A stretch of DNA of 64,000 nt from Sphingobium sp. YR768 (GCF_900111125.1 NZ_FOGE01000005.1:62001-126000); one strand, 5' to 3'. Shown: positions 46,555 to 56,463, counted from the stretch's first letter. Program-made: numbers and translations. Notes: a model not told the origin generated them from the sequence alone.

Positions 46555-48705
46555 ATGGATGCGACGCCCCCTAGCATGGCTTTTGAGCCACGACAAACCT
46601 CCCTTGGCAGGAGGCTGGCTGTGCTGTCCCGAAGCGGGCTGGAAGCGGTTGAAAGCTGGCTGGAAAGGGAGCGGGAACAGATCGGCCTGTGGGCGCCGAT
46701 CGGGCTGGGCGCGGGGATATCCGCCTGGTTCATCCTGCCCGATGCCATGGGCTGGCTGGCCTTTTGCTGCGGGATGCTGGCGCTGGCGTGCATCGGCGCG
46801 ATGCTGCCGCCGGGCGGACGGTTGCGGCGAATGATTGTCGCGGGCGCAATATTGGCTTGCATCGGATGCTTGCTGGTGTGGGGGAAGGCGGCCTTGTGGG
46901 GGCAGCCGCCGCTGGCGCGTGCGACCTTCGTCCAGATGACGGGGCAGGTGCTGTCGGTGCGGCAGGTGCCGGCGCAGGCAATGGTGCGCGTGATGCTGCG
47001 ACCGATGGATGAGCCGCACCTGCCAGCGGTGGTGCGGGTGAATATCGGCGATGGAGATATGCCGGCGGGACTGGGTGAGGGGGCGCTGATCCGCTTTCGG
47101 GTGCGGTTGATGCCGCCAGCGCCACCCAGCGTGCCGGGCGGCTATGATTTTGCTGCGCGTGCTTATTTTCTGGGGATCGGCGCCACCGGCAAGGCGTTGA
47201 AACCGGTGGAGGTGTTGCGTGCTTCCACCGCATCGCCGCCGCTGCGGGCGCGATTGTTCGATCATATAGTGGAACGGGTGGACGGTCCGGCGGAAGGGAT
47301 TGCGGTCGCTCTGGCGACCGGGGATCAGGGTGCGATTCCCGAGGCGGATGCCGAGGCGATGCGGCGCAGCGGGCTGGCGCATCTGTTGTCGATCAGCGGC
47401 CTGCATGTGACGGCGCTGATCGGCGCGGTGATTTTCCTGCTGATGCGGGTGATGGCGCTGAGCCAGCGGGCGGCGCTGCACTGGCCGTTGATGCTGATCG
47501 CGGCGGCTGGCGGCGCGCTGGCGGGGATTGGCTATACCTGGCTGACCGGCGCGGAGGTGCCGACCTTGCGATCCTGTGTCGCCGCGCTGCTGGTGCTGGG
47601 CGGGCTGGCGATGGGGCGGGACGCGATCACGCTGCGGCTGGTGGCGAGCGGGGCGTTGCTGGTGCTGGTGTTCTGGCCCGAAGCGCTGGCCGGCCCGAGT
47701 TTCCAGATGAGCTTTGCGGCCGTGACGGCGCTGGTGGCGTTGGCGGAGCATGGACGTTTTCGGGCCTTTGCTGCCGCGCGGGATGAGGGCGTGATGCGCC
47801 GGGCGGGGCGGGCGCTGGCGGTTACGCTGGCGACCGGCATTGCCGTGGAACTGGTGCTGATGCCCATCGCGCTGTTCCATTTCCACAAGGCGGGGATGCT
47901 GGGGGCATTCGCCAATCTGATTGCCATCCCGCTCACCACTTTCGTCGTCATGCCGCTGGAGGCGATGGCGCTGCTGCTGGACGTGGTGGGGCTGGGCGCG
48001 CCCTTCTGGTGGATGACGCAGCAGGCGCTGAACCTGTTGCTGGCGCTGGCCCATGGCGTGGCGGCCAGTCCGATGGCGACGCTGCTGGCGCCGACCATGG
48101 GCATGGCGCTGTTCGGGATGACGGTCGTGGGATTGCTCTGGTGCCTGCTCTGGCGGACGCGGTGGCGCTGGCTGGGGCTGGCGCCGGTCCTGATCGGCGT
48201 GGGCGTGACTTTTGCCGCGTCGCCGCCGGACCTGCTGGTGACGGGGGATGGGCGGCATGTCGCGGTGCGCACGCCCGATGGCATGGCGATCCTGCGCGAC
48301 CGGGCGGGCGATTATGTGCGCGATGTGTTGTCGGAAAGCGCGGGTTATGACGGGGAACTGGCGGCGATCGCGAGGCTGCCGGGTGCGCGATGTTCGACCG
48401 ACCTGTGCGCTGTCCGGTTGAAGGATGGGAAAGGGCGAAGCTGGCGCCTGCTTTTCACCCGAAGCGACATGCTGATCGAGCGGCGCAGCTTTGCTCGGGA
48501 TTGCGCCATGGCGGATATCGTCGTCAGCGACCGGGGCTTGCCGGGCTGGTGTCATCCGCGTCGGATGAAGATCGACCGCCGGTTGCTGATGCGCACCGGC
48601 GGCCTGTCGATTACCCTTGCAACGGGTGAGGTTCGCACTGTCTTCCGGCCCGATGACGCGCATCCGTGGATATCGCGCCCCAGGCCGCGAAGGCCTCAAT
48701 TATAG
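46555..48705 (+). CDS. comEC: ComEC/Rec2-family DNA uptake membrane protein
   Basis: A 716-aa inner-membrane protein. An N-terminal cytoplasmic or periplasmic segment is followed by an OB-fold-like soluble region (about 120-205) and the Competence domain with ten or so membrane helices ([22 protein letters not shown] is the signature, split over two strands, plus GFCLL-type helices). The C-terminal part ([15 protein letters not shown] ... VVSDRG) is a degenerate metallo-beta-lactamase-like domain. In transformable bacteria ComEC carries single-stranded DNA across the inner membrane; sphingomonads commonly retain it. The 3' end overlaps lexA by 10 bp. Confidence 0.9.
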   Translation: MDATPPSMAFEPRQTSLGRRLAVLSRSGLEAVESWLEREREQIGLWAPIGLGAGISAWFILPDAMGWLAFCCGMLALACIGAMLPPGGRLRRMIVAGAILACIGCLLVWGKAALWGQPPLARATFVQMTGQVLSVRQVPAQAMVRVMLRPMDEPHLPAVVRVNIGDGDMPAGLGEGALIRFRVRLMPPAPPSVPGGYDFAARAYFLGIGATGKALKPVEVLRASTASPPLRARLFDHIVERVDGPAEGIAVALATGDQGAIPEADAEAMRRSGLAHLLSISGLHVTALIGAVIFLLMRVMALSQRAALHWPLMLIAAAGGALAGIGYTWLTGAEVPTLRSCVAALLVLGGLAMGRDAITLRLVASGALLVLVFWPEALAGPSFQMSFAAVTALVALAEHGRFRAFAAARDEGVMRRAGRALAVTLATGIAVELVLMPIALFHFHKAGMLGAFANLIAIPLTTFVVMPLEAMALLLDVVGLGAPFWWMTQQALNLLLALAHGVAASPMATLLAPTMGMALFGMTVVGLLWCLLWRTRWRWLGLAPVLIGVGVTFAASPPDLLVTGDGRHVAVRTPDGMAILRDRAGDYVRDVLSESAGYDGELAAIARLPGARCSTDLCAVRLKDGKGRSWRLLFTRSDMLIERRSFARDCAMADIVVSDRGLPGWCHPRRMKIDRRLLMRTGGLSITLATGEVRTVFRPDDAHPWISRPRPRRPQL

Positions 48706-49376
48706 CGGCGAAGCAATCCGGCGAGCTTGCCCTGGATGCGGACCTGACGCGCGTCATAGACTTGCGGTTCATAGGCCGGATTGGCCGGGTCGAGCCGCAC
48801 CCGGCTGCCTTCGCGGCGGAAATATTTGAGCGTGGCTTCCGCCTCGTCGATCAGGGCGACGACGATCTGGCCTTCGCGCGCGGTTTCGGTGCGCTGGATC
48901 AGGGCGAAGTCGCCATCGAGAATGCCGGCCTCGACCATCGAATCGCCGGACACTTCCAGCGCATAATGATCGCCCGAACCGAGCAGGGCGGCGGGGACGG
49001 ACAACATGGTCTGGCCCTCCATCGCCTCGATCGGGACACCGGCGGCGATGCGGCCATGCAGCGGGATTTCGATTACGTCATTGGCCGCGATCGGCAGCGC
49101 GGGGGCGGACGGCGCAGCGCGAGGACGGGCCGGGATGACCGGTGCGACATCGCGGTGCATGGCGTCCGGCAGCTTCAGCACTTCCAGCGCGCGGGCGCGA
49201 TTGGGCAGGCGGCGAATGAAGCCGCGTTCCTCCAGCGCATTGATCAGCCGGTGGATGCCCGACTTGGAGCGCAGGTCGAGTGCGTCCTTCATCTCCTCAA
49301 AGGAAGGCGACACGCCGCCCTCCTCCAGCCGGGTCTGAATGAAGCTCAGCAATTCCTGCTGCTTTGGCGTCAACAT
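48696..49376 (-). CDS. lexA: LexA repressor of the SOS response
   Basis: LexA (226 aa) represses DNA-damage genes and cleaves itself when RecA is activated. The winged helix lies at 1-65 ([26 protein letters not shown]), the cleavage site is Ala112-Gly113 ([10 protein letters not shown]), and the serine/lysine dyad is Ser146 ([11 protein letters not shown]) and Lys184 (ATLKYF). The ATG at 49376 has GGAGG 9 nt upstream; the open frame starts earlier but covers the operator region. Autoregulation is shown by the LexA boxes at 49394-49419. Confidence 0.97.
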   Translation of the reverse strand: MLTPKQQELLSFIQTRLEEGGVSPSFEEMKDALDLRSKSGIHRLINALEERGFIRRLPNRARALEVLKLPDAMHRDVAPVIPARPRAAPSAPALPIAANDVIEIPLHGRIAAGVPIEAMEGQTMLSVPAALLGSGDHYALEVSGDSMVEAGILDGDFALIQRTETAREGQIVVALIDEAEATLKYFRREGSRVRLDPANPAYEPQVYDARQVRIQGKLAGLLRRYN

Positions 49377-49393
49377 CGCTGCGGTCCTCCGTG

Positions 49394-49436
49394 GAACGTA
49401 TGAGGAACGCATAGGAAACACATGGAGATTAGTCAA
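49394..49436 (-). promoter_or_regulatory. lexA promoter with one or two SOS boxes
   Basis: On the minus strand, GTTC-CTCATAC-GTTC (49394-49408) fits the alphaproteobacterial LexA box exactly. A second, one-mismatch box GTTT-CCTATGC-GTTC overlaps it at 49405-49419. A -35 TTGACT (49431-49436) and a -10 CTATGC (49409-49414), 16 bp apart, place the boxes across and just below the promoter. Confidence 0.85.
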
Positions 49437-49471
49437 GCGTTGCCGGCATCAACGTCAACATGGATTTGCTA

Positions 49472-52150
49472 CTATTGCCGCAGCCGTTCGATCGCCTGCG
49501 CCAGCGCGACATAGAGCTTGCCCATGTCGGACGAGAGAACCGCCACGCCCAGCGCATTGCCGTCGCGCGCGGACAGGATGATCCGCAACATCGCCTCGAA
49601 ATCGTGGATGTAGCGGTTCACATGATCGCGGAAGTCGGCGTCATTATCATAATGCAGCGCGATTTCGCGGGATTCGCCGGCATCCAGCAGCTTGACCGCA
49701 CGGCGCGTGAAGACGCCGCGATCGCCCTTCAGATAGGCGGACCAGGCGGAGTCGGTGACGTCGTTCGACAGGATCTTGGCGACGTCGATCGCGGTGCTGT
49801 TGAGCGATTCGATCAGCAGGGCAGACCGCCGCGCGAAATGGTCGCGGTCGCGATGCTCGGCCGCCTGTTCCGCGTCGAGGATGCGCTGTTCCACGCTGGC
49901 GCTGGTGTCGGCGATGGTCAGCAACTGGCGGGTGAGACGTTCGGAGGCCTGATGTGCGGCCTGAACCGCTTCCTCCGCGACACGGGCGACCTGCTCGATC
50001 TGCGCCGTCACCCTGTCACCGATGACATTTTCCAGCGCTTCGTCGCTGGCCTGCGCCAATTGCTGGGCTGCGTCAGGAATGGCGCGGCCCAGCGCCTGAC
50101 GCGCGCGTTCGGCCGCCTGATCGGCGGTGTCCTTGACCCGCAGCAGAGCCGTGACCAGCAGCGGTCCGGCGCCTTCGGTAATACGCCGGGCATCCTGATC
50201 CGCCGCTTCCAGCGCGGTGCGCAGACGGTCGACCAGTTCGCGATTGGCATGCAGCCCGCTCTGGGTGCTTTCCAGCCATTCGGTGAGACGGCTGCCCTGA
50301 CCGCGCAGCAGCGATTCCGCTTCTTCGGTGCGGCCGACCAGCGCTTGCGAAATGGCCTCCAGCCGCTCGATCTCGGGCGTGGCGCTGCCCAGCAGGGTGC
50401 GGCTCTGTTCGACGCGCGCGTCGAAGCGCTCCAGTGCGCCGGGATAGGTTTCGTCCAGTTCGCGCACGCTCGAATCGAGCGCCACCAGCAGGGTTTCGGC
50501 GGCACCGATCAGCTTTTCGGCGGTCATGCCGCCCGATGCCAGCGCCCCGTCGATCCGCTGCGTCTCTTCGGTCAGGCGGGCCAGTGCGGCCGTCAGCCTT
50601 TCGCCCCGGGCTAGCGCATTATCCTCCAGCGCGGCGAAGCGGCCCTCGGTAGAGGCGATGGTGTCATGCAGCCCGGCGTGCAGGCCCGACATCAGGCTGC
50701 GCTGCCCCTCCATCATCGTGTCGAGATGATGCAGCCGACTTTCGATATCGGCGATCATGTCGCTGAGGCTGGTGACGGTTTCGTTGCCGATCGCATCCAG
50801 ACTGGAACGCGAGCGGGCGATCAGCGTATCCAGCGCCTCCGTCTGGCGGGTGAGGCCGCTGTCGGTGACGGCCAGATTTTCCTGTGCCCGCTCCAGCGCA
50901 CTATCCAGACGACGGCGCAGGTCCTCATCGATCGCCGCCATGTCGCGCGAGAGGGTGGACAGCGCCTCTTCGCTGGTCGATCCGATGCCCTGCTGGGCGA
51001 CGGCGACCAAAGTTTCGAGCGCCTCGGCACGGCGCGACAAGCCTTCATCGGTGGTGGCGAAGGCGCCGCGCACAGTGTGCAGCACAGTGTCGATGCGCGC
51101 GCGCATGGTGGTGTTGATGGTGTCCAGATCTGCCGCCAGCGTGGATCGGGCCTGATCGCTGGTGCTGGCGACACCGGCCTGCGCGGCGTCGATCGCGGCA
51201 TTCAGGGCTTCGGCATGTTCCTCCAGATCCTGACGGCTGCGGTCCATCGCTTCGCGCGCGCTCTGGGCCGTGGCGTCGATCCGGCCGGATGCGATCTCGG
51301 CCATGCCGGTGACCTCTTCCGTCGCAGCGCGGGTCGATTCCTGCAACTGGGTAAGCTGGCTCGACAGGCTCTTGGTCGCAGCCAGCGTGCGGGCGCGGGC
51401 TTCGTCCGACACTTCGGTCAGCGCATGCAGCCGCGCCTCCAGCATGTCGATCCGTTCCGCCAGCGCATGGCCATCATCCATGATTCGCGCCGACATGCGG
51501 CCGGTGCGGTCCTCCAGTTCGGGGATGGAGGCGATCAGCATGTCCATGCGCTGCACCAGCGCCTGTCCCGCGCGCTCGGCGCTTTCGGCGCGTTCGGCGG
51601 TGATATGGGCGCGGCCAGCGATCAGTTCGGCCGATGCTTCCATATTGCTGCTGGCGGCGGCGCCATAGCTGTCGAGCAGTTCGGCCTGATCCTGCATCGT
51701 CTGACGCGCGGATTCGAGCTGGCTGCTGATCCGGCCAAGGCGCAATTCCAGCAGGTCCGCTTCGGTTCGCAGGGCGCGGGCGGTGTCGAGATAGCGGCGC
51801 GACTCGGTGCGGCTGTTGCGGACCAGCAGCAGATAGGAGAGGGCGAGCAGGATCAGCGGCACCGCCAGCGTGACGACGGCATTGGCCCAGGCAGAGGGGC
51901 CAGCCGCCAGATCGCCAGAGACGATGATGGCCCAGCCGGCAAAGCCCAGCCACAGCACCGCCAGCAGCGAAAGCGCGATGCGCACCCGCTTCACCGTCTT
52001 TTCCGCGCCGTTACCGGCCGTTTCGTCACTCTCGTCTATTTCCAGAACGGCTTGTTTCAAAAGCAAAATATCGTCCGCCTGCGACTCCGTGCCGGTCGCG
52101 TTAAGTTCGTCTCGCCAGAACTCGACGATTGTGCTGGTGCCCCCTGTCAT
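49472..52150 (-). CDS. TipN-like membrane-anchored coiled-coil polarity protein (candidate)
   Basis: An 892-aa protein with two membrane helices near residues 58-78 (ALSLLAVLWLGFAGWAIIVS) and 88-107 (AVVTLAVPLILLALSYLLLV), then about 650 residues of Ala/Glu/Arg/Leu-rich heptads, and a conserved C-terminal domain (SALLIESLNSTAIDVAKILS ... VFTRRAVKLLDAGESREI). This layout, two N-terminal helices plus a long coiled coil and a terminal domain, matches Caulobacter TipN, a cell-pole and division-site marker. I infer a polarity role from layout only. It is divergent from the Hpt-like gene. Confidence 0.6.
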   Translation of the reverse strand: MTGGTSTIVEFWRDELNATGTESQADDILLLKQAVLEIDESDETAGNGAEKTVKRVRIALSLLAVLWLGFAGWAIIVSGDLAAGPSAWANAVVTLAVPLILLALSYLLLVRNSRTESRRYLDTARALRTEADLLELRLGRISSQLESARQTMQDQAELLDSYGAAASSNMEASAELIAGRAHITAERAESAERAGQALVQRMDMLIASIPELEDRTGRMSARIMDDGHALAERIDMLEARLHALTEVSDEARARTLAATKSLSSQLTQLQESTRAATEEVTGMAEIASGRIDATAQSAREAMDRSRQDLEEHAEALNAAIDAAQAGVASTSDQARSTLAADLDTINTTMRARIDTVLHTVRGAFATTDEGLSRRAEALETLVAVAQQGIGSTSEEALSTLSRDMAAIDEDLRRRLDSALERAQENLAVTDSGLTRQTEALDTLIARSRSSLDAIGNETVTSLSDMIADIESRLHHLDTMMEGQRSLMSGLHAGLHDTIASTEGRFAALEDNALARGERLTAALARLTEETQRIDGALASGGMTAEKLIGAAETLLVALDSSVRELDETYPGALERFDARVEQSRTLLGSATPEIERLEAISQALVGRTEEAESLLRGQGSRLTEWLESTQSGLHANRELVDRLRTALEAADQDARRITEGAGPLLVTALLRVKDTADQAAERARQALGRAIPDAAQQLAQASDEALENVIGDRVTAQIEQVARVAEEAVQAAHQASERLTRQLLTIADTSASVEQRILDAEQAAEHRDRDHFARRSALLIESLNSTAIDVAKILSNDVTDSAWSAYLKGDRGVFTRRAVKLLDAGESREIALHYDNDADFRDHVNRYIHDFEAMLRIILSARDGNALGVAVLSSDMGKLYVALAQAIERLRQ

Positions 52151-52230
52151 ATGCGCATCCTAGCAGCTTTTCCGGCGGCGGAAATGCCCTGTTACCAAAA
52201 CTTAACGCACGCCCGATAGCGTCTGTCGCC

Positions 52231-52533
52231 ATGTCTTATGATTCTGGCGCTCTTCACGCTGCCCTTGCCGCAGCCGTCGGCGAAGATCGCGCACTCATCG
52301 CCGATCTGCGCGTGGCCTTCATGGAAAGCGCCGAACGTCAGGTAGACCTGCTGAAGCGAGCCCGTTGTGACGCCAATTGGGAACTGGCCGCTTGGCGGCT
52401 GAAAGGGCTGGCCGCGAGCTTTGGCTTGAACGCGCTGATGGCCCTGGCGGATGAGGCGGCGCAGGCTGCGCCGGGAGATCCGCGGGTCATTCGTCGGCTG
52501 GAAGCGGTGCTGGACGGCCTGCGTCAGGATTGA
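52231..52533 (+). CDS. Hpt-like protein lacking the phospho-accepting histidine
   Basis: A 100-aa all-helical protein. Residues 49-95 follow the Hpt four-helix pattern (ANWELAAWRLKGLAASFGLN ... LADEAAQAAP), where a functional Hpt has His-X-Leu-Lys-Gly. Here Trp55 (TGG) replaces the His, and the only His in the protein, His9, is in another helix. A phosphotransfer role through the usual site is therefore not possible. The domain may still bind a response regulator or kinase. It is followed, on the same strand, by three more genes ending in a kinase-like protein. Confidence 0.75.
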   Translation: MSYDSGALHAALAAAVGEDRALIADLRVAFMESAERQVDLLKRARCDANWELAAWRLKGLAASFGLNALMALADEAAQAAPGDPRVIRRLEAVLDGLRQD

Positions 52534-52638
52534 TTGCCTTTCATTGATTTCAACCCGATGCGCGGCTTTGCTTGCGCGAAGGCTTCGGCCTTGCGACAAG
52601 GTCGCCCACACAATAATCGGGTCCACAAGCGTAACGAT

Positions 52639-53805
52639 ATGAGTTTCGCCGCAATTCTCAGCGCCAGCAGGCCAACCGCCGATTCGCCCGCGGGGCTGCG
52701 GGCCAGCCTGCATTTCGCCGGCCAGACACTGATCGAATATCAGGCGCGTCAGGCCGTGCAGGCCGGTGCCGATCGCATATTGATTCTGGTCAGCGTGATT
52801 ACCCCGGCGGTGTCGCAAGCAGTCGACCGGCTGAGCGCGGACGGCATCGCGGTCGCGCTGGTGCGCGACATGGTGTCGATGGTGCGCGATGCGCCGCGCG
52901 ACAGCGACGTGCTGCTGGTCGCCGATGGCGCGGTCGTGGCGCAGGCGCATTTCGCGAATATCGGCGGGATCGATGGCAATGCGTTGTTAGTGGCGGACGA
53001 TAGCCGGGCCAGTGCGCCGCTGGAGCGGATCGATGCCGGGCAGCGCTGGGCGGGGTTGGCGCGGGTCAGCCCGGACCTGTTGTTCGGGACACTGGACATG
53101 ATCGGCGACTGGGATCTGGCGCTGACTTTGGTGCGGGCGGCGGTGCAGGGCGGCGCCCGGCGCATCACCGTGTCGCAGGATGATCTGCTGGAAGGGCGGG
53201 TCGCGCTGGTCGAAACGCAGCAGCAGGCCGATCTGGTGGCGCAGGCGGTGACGGCTGCGGGCGCTTCGGCGGCGCGGGCGCGCGGCGGCATCGAACATTA
53301 TCTGCTGGCGCGGCTCGCCCGGCGGATCAGCCCGCCGCTGCTGCGGACGCAGGTGCCCGCCGCGCAGGTGCGGATCGCGGCCATGGCGCTGGGCGCGATC
53401 GCGCTGGTGCCTATCGAGCTTTTGTGGACGTCGACCGGCTTCTGCCTGTTGCTGCTGGCGCTGCTGCTGGCGGAGACGGCCGACCGGTTGGACGAATTGT
53501 CGCTGCGCACGCCGCCGACGGGCTGGACCGCCTTTGTCGCGCCGGGCTTTGCACTGGTCGGGATCGCGCTGGCCGGTGGCGATGCGATCGCGACCTATCT
53601 GGCGCTGTTGCTGGCGGTGATCCTGCTGGCGGATCGCTGGCGCAGGACGGGCGCGGCGCGGGCGTGGATGATCATGACGCCGGGGACGGCGCTGATCCTG
53701 TTGCTGCTGGGCGGTCTGCTGGGCGCCTCGGCGACCGGATATGACGTCGCGATGGTCGCCGCGATCGCATCGGTCGGGGCGATTTTGCTGCGGCGGCCCG
53801 ACTGA
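52639..53805 (+). CDS. Membrane protein with nucleotidyltransferase-like N-terminus
   Basis: A 388-aa protein with two parts. Residues about 1-200 resemble a sugar-nucleotide or cytidylyltransferase fold (FAGQTLIEYQARQAVQAGADRILILVSVIT, VLLVADGAVVAQAHF), but I do not see the glycine-rich GXGXRXXP nucleotide loop, so catalytic activity is doubtful. Residues about 255-385 contain four or five membrane helices (VRIAAMALGAIALVPIELLW, FCLLLLALLLAETADRLDEL, YLALLLAVILLADRW, ALILLLLGGLLGASATGYDV). It resembles fused CDP-alcohol phosphatidyltransferase-type proteins in layout. Function unknown. Confidence 0.6.
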   Translation: MSFAAILSASRPTADSPAGLRASLHFAGQTLIEYQARQAVQAGADRILILVSVITPAVSQAVDRLSADGIAVALVRDMVSMVRDAPRDSDVLLVADGAVVAQAHFANIGGIDGNALLVADDSRASAPLERIDAGQRWAGLARVSPDLLFGTLDMIGDWDLALTLVRAAVQGGARRITVSQDDLLEGRVALVETQQQADLVAQAVTAAGASAARARGGIEHYLLARLARRISPPLLRTQVPAAQVRIAAMALGAIALVPIELLWTSTGFCLLLLALLLAETADRLDELSLRTPPTGWTAFVAPGFALVGIALAGGDAIATYLALLLAVILLADRWRRTGAARAWMIMTPGTALILLLLGGLLGASATGYDVAMVAAIASVGAILLRRPD

Positions 53806-53894
53806 ATTTCTGTCCCTGACTATTTGTTTCAGACCGGGATTTTTCGCCGGCAGGGTTTAGTGCATTTTAACGACGTGTAGCTAAGGTGCCCGGC

Positions 53895-54980
53895 ATGAGC
53901 GCCTATTCGTCCCATACCGGCACGGCCATGGCGGGCAGTTGGCCAATGGCGCGTGTCATGGCGGACATGTCCGCCGTGCCGGTGACGCATGCAATCGACC
54001 TCGCCTTCTTCTTTCCGGCCGATGCGCCCGTGCGGCACGATGCGCTGATCGCAGAGACGCGGCGCCATCTGGGCGGCTGTATAGCGGCGGTCGAAATGGC
54101 GCTGCGCCTGTCGATGGATCATGCCCCGGATGTTACGTCTGCGCTGGACCGGTGGGACGAACCGCTGGCTTGGCCGATGGTGCGGGCGCAGCCCAGCCTG
54201 CTGGCCCCCGGATTGCTCGCCCATATGCAGATGCGCGCGGGTGTTACGCTGATGCTGCGGCCGTTCGGGCAGGCGGATATCGAACAGGCGGAGGAAGCGG
54301 ATGGGCCATTGCCCACCAGCGATCATCCCGAACTGGGCGACGCGGTGTCGGCGCTGGCGCTGGCCGAGGGGCGCTGGCTGATGCCGGGGGGCGAGGCGCA
54401 GCCGATGCGGCCGGACCTGCCGGCCGAACATTTTGCCGAACTGGTGTGGACCGTGGCGGCCTGTCTGGCGACGGCGGCGCAGCGCATGATGGCCGACGGC
54501 GCCGATGGCGTGCCGGCGGCGTTCGAGCGGGCGGTCTGGAAATTGCTGGCCGATCATGACGAAGGCGCGGGGCCGATTGCGCAGGCGGACCGGCTGGTGC
54601 GTCAGATGGGCGACCGTGCCGATGCGCCGGACTTGCCGGGCAAGGCGCTGGGGCAGCGGCGCTTCCTGTTGTTCGTGGCGCTGGCGGCGCGGCGGTTGCG
54701 GATGGACAGCGTGCAGGTGACGGACATGCTGCTACTGGGTCCGCTGAGCGATGTGGCGCTGCTGTGCCGCGCGCTGGGCGGATCGGATGGCGACTATCGC
54801 CATCTGCTGATGGCGTTGCGGCCGGTGCGTCCGACCCTGACCGATGTCGCTATCGTAGCGGAGGCGGATCGCTATCAGGCTATGAGCGATCCGCAGGTCG
54901 AGGCGGCGGTGCAGGCGCTGCGCACGCCCGCCACCTTCCGTGCGAAGCTGGATCATTTGCGGGCGGTCTGCGCCGCATGA
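53895..54980 (+). CDS. Hypothetical helical protein upstream of the kinase-like gene
   Basis: A 361-aa, mostly helical, Ala/Leu/Arg-rich protein (DALIAETRRHLGGCIAAVEMALRL ... AERFAELVWTVAAC-type helices and a C-terminal AALQALRTPATFRAKLDHLRAVC-like stretch). It may belong to the DUF2336 group of helical repeat proteins seen in alphaproteobacteria, but I cannot confirm it. AAGG 8 nt before the ATG at 53895 sets the start. The stop overlaps the next gene by 4 nt (ATGA), so it is translationally coupled to the kinase-like protein. Confidence 0.65.
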   Translation: MSAYSSHTGTAMAGSWPMARVMADMSAVPVTHAIDLAFFFPADAPVRHDALIAETRRHLGGCIAAVEMALRLSMDHAPDVTSALDRWDEPLAWPMVRAQPSLLAPGLLAHMQMRAGVTLMLRPFGQADIEQAEEADGPLPTSDHPELGDAVSALALAEGRWLMPGGEAQPMRPDLPAEHFAELVWTVAACLATAAQRMMADGADGVPAAFERAVWKLLADHDEGAGPIAQADRLVRQMGDRADAPDLPGKALGQRRFLLFVALAARRLRMDSVQVTDMLLLGPLSDVALLCRALGGSDGDYRHLLMALRPVRPTLTDVAIVAEADRYQAMSDPQVEAAVQALRTPATFRAKLDHLRAVCAA

Positions 54981-56356
54981 CGATGCCATCCCATCCGGTT
55001 GTTGTTCGCGCCATGCTGGCCGCCGACGGCCGGTTGCTGAGCGCCGATCCGCCTTTGCTGGCGTTGCAGCGGGAGGCGGGCGCCGATCTGGGCGTTCCGA
55101 TCGCGGTGCCGCAACTGGCGACGATCGCGCGGCTGGCGGCGCGGCTGGGGATCACGCTGTCCCGCCCGGTGGTCGCCGCCTGCGAGCGGGGCGATATCGA
55201 CATGTGGGTGCGCGCCAGGCCTGAAGAGGGCGGCGTCAGCCTGTCCGTGGTGGACTGGCGCGAGCGGCCCACGGTTGCCGATCCGGTCGACAATGGGCAG
55301 CGCGACGCGGATATCGCGGCGCTGGCCGAAGGATGGACCTGGCAGATCGATACGCAGCTGCGATTCGAAATGGTGCTGGAGGGGATGGGAGACGCCGGAG
55401 CGCTGCCCGCCGATCCGCCGGTGCCGGGCAGCCGCTTTTCCAGCTATTTCCAGCTTCAGCCCGATGATGAGGGCGACATGGCGATGCTGCGCGGCTTTGC
55501 CCAGCGCCGCGCCTTTCGCGATCAGCAGGCGGTGCTGGCGAAGGATACGGGCAGCCGGTTCAAGCTGTCGGCCTATCCGACATTCGACCTGTCGGGACAG
55601 CTCAAGGGCTATCGCGGCACGGCCTTCCCGCTGGCGCAGGCGATGGTGGCGCCGATGGTCGAGGATCAGCCGTTGGCGCTCTATCCCGCCGAATTCGGGC
55701 GGCGGCTGGACCGGTCGCTGCGCCAGCCGCTGGGGCGGATCATCGCCAATGCCGATACGATCAGCGCCCAACTGGAAGGGCCGCTGCGACCGGACTATGC
55801 CGGCTATGCCAGCGATATCGCGGTGGCGGGGCGGCATCTGATGGCGCTGGTCGACGATCTGGCGGACTTGCAGGCGATCGACCGGCCGGATTTCAGCGTG
55901 ATCGCCGAAGAGGTGGATCTGGCCGATCTGGGCAGGCGCGCGGCGGGGTTGCTGGCGGTCAAGGCGCTGGACCGGCGGATAAAGATCGTGCCGCCTTCGG
56001 TGGATGCTACCTTGCTCGCCACCGGGGAATTTCGCCGCGTGCTCCAGATATTGGTCAATCTGATCGGCAATGCCGTGCGCTATTCGCCCGAGGATACGGA
56101 GGTGCGTGTCGCCATCGAATGGGAAAGCGGTCAGGCGCGTATCGCGGTGATCGATCAGGGGACGGGCGTTGCCCCGGCCGATCGCGAGCGTATTTTCGAA
56201 AAGTTCGAGCGACTGGGCCGGGACGATGCCGGTGGCAGCGGCCTTGGCCTTTATATCTCCCGCCGACTGGCGCGGGCGATGGGCGGCGATATCGTCATCG
56301 GCGGCGCGCCGGGCGAGGGCGCACGCTTCATCCTGTCCCTGCCGGTTTCGGGTTAG
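54977..56356 (+). CDS. Histidine-kinase-like protein without the conserved His
   Basis: A 459-aa cytoplasmic protein. Residues about 1-230 have no recognised sensor domain. The dimerisation region (DRSLRQPLGRIIANADTIS) aligns with the SHELRTPL H-box of HisKA kinases, but the position of the His is Arg246. The ATPase domain is intact: N box NLIGNAVRYSP, G1 DQGTGV, F box FEKFERLGRD, G2 GSGLGLYISRRLARAMGG. Such pseudokinases usually act by binding or by phosphorylating a partner kinase; which is not known here. It closes the cluster that begins with the His-less Hpt at 52231. Confidence 0.8.
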   Translation: MTMPSHPVVVRAMLAADGRLLSADPPLLALQREAGADLGVPIAVPQLATIARLAARLGITLSRPVVAACERGDIDMWVRARPEEGGVSLSVVDWRERPTVADPVDNGQRDADIAALAEGWTWQIDTQLRFEMVLEGMGDAGALPADPPVPGSRFSSYFQLQPDDEGDMAMLRGFAQRRAFRDQQAVLAKDTGSRFKLSAYPTFDLSGQLKGYRGTAFPLAQAMVAPMVEDQPLALYPAEFGRRLDRSLRQPLGRIIANADTISAQLEGPLRPDYAGYASDIAVAGRHLMALVDDLADLQAIDRPDFSVIAEEVDLADLGRRAAGLLAVKALDRRIKIVPPSVDATLLATGEFRRVLQILVNLIGNAVRYSPEDTEVRVAIEWESGQARIAVIDQGTGVAPADRERIFEKFERLGRDDAGGSGLGLYISRRLARAMGGDIVIGGAPGEGARFILSLPVSG

Positions 56357-56367
56357 GATGGAATGAT

Positions 56368-56444
56368 ATTTCGTCATTGCGAGCGCAGCGAAGCAATCCA
56401 CGGTAGCGACATGGATTGCTTCGCTGCGCTCGCAATGACGAAAT
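56368..56444. repeat. Perfect inverted repeat, 33-bp arms
   Basis: Arms 56368-56400 and 56412-56444 are exact reverse complements around an 11-nt centre. Each contains GTCATTGCGAGCGCAGCG followed by AAGCAATCCA, the same unit as the repeat at 28307-28396. It lies in the gap between the kinase-like gene and the convergent hydrolase. Confidence 0.9.
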
Positions 56445-56463
56445 AAGCGGATGGCGTTATAAC

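Noticed and set aside
46540..48699. N-terminal extension of the gltX frame to about 1209 codons
   Set aside because: The extension is antisense to comEC, has shadow-type Pro/Arg/Gln/His composition and lies before the family's natural N-terminus.
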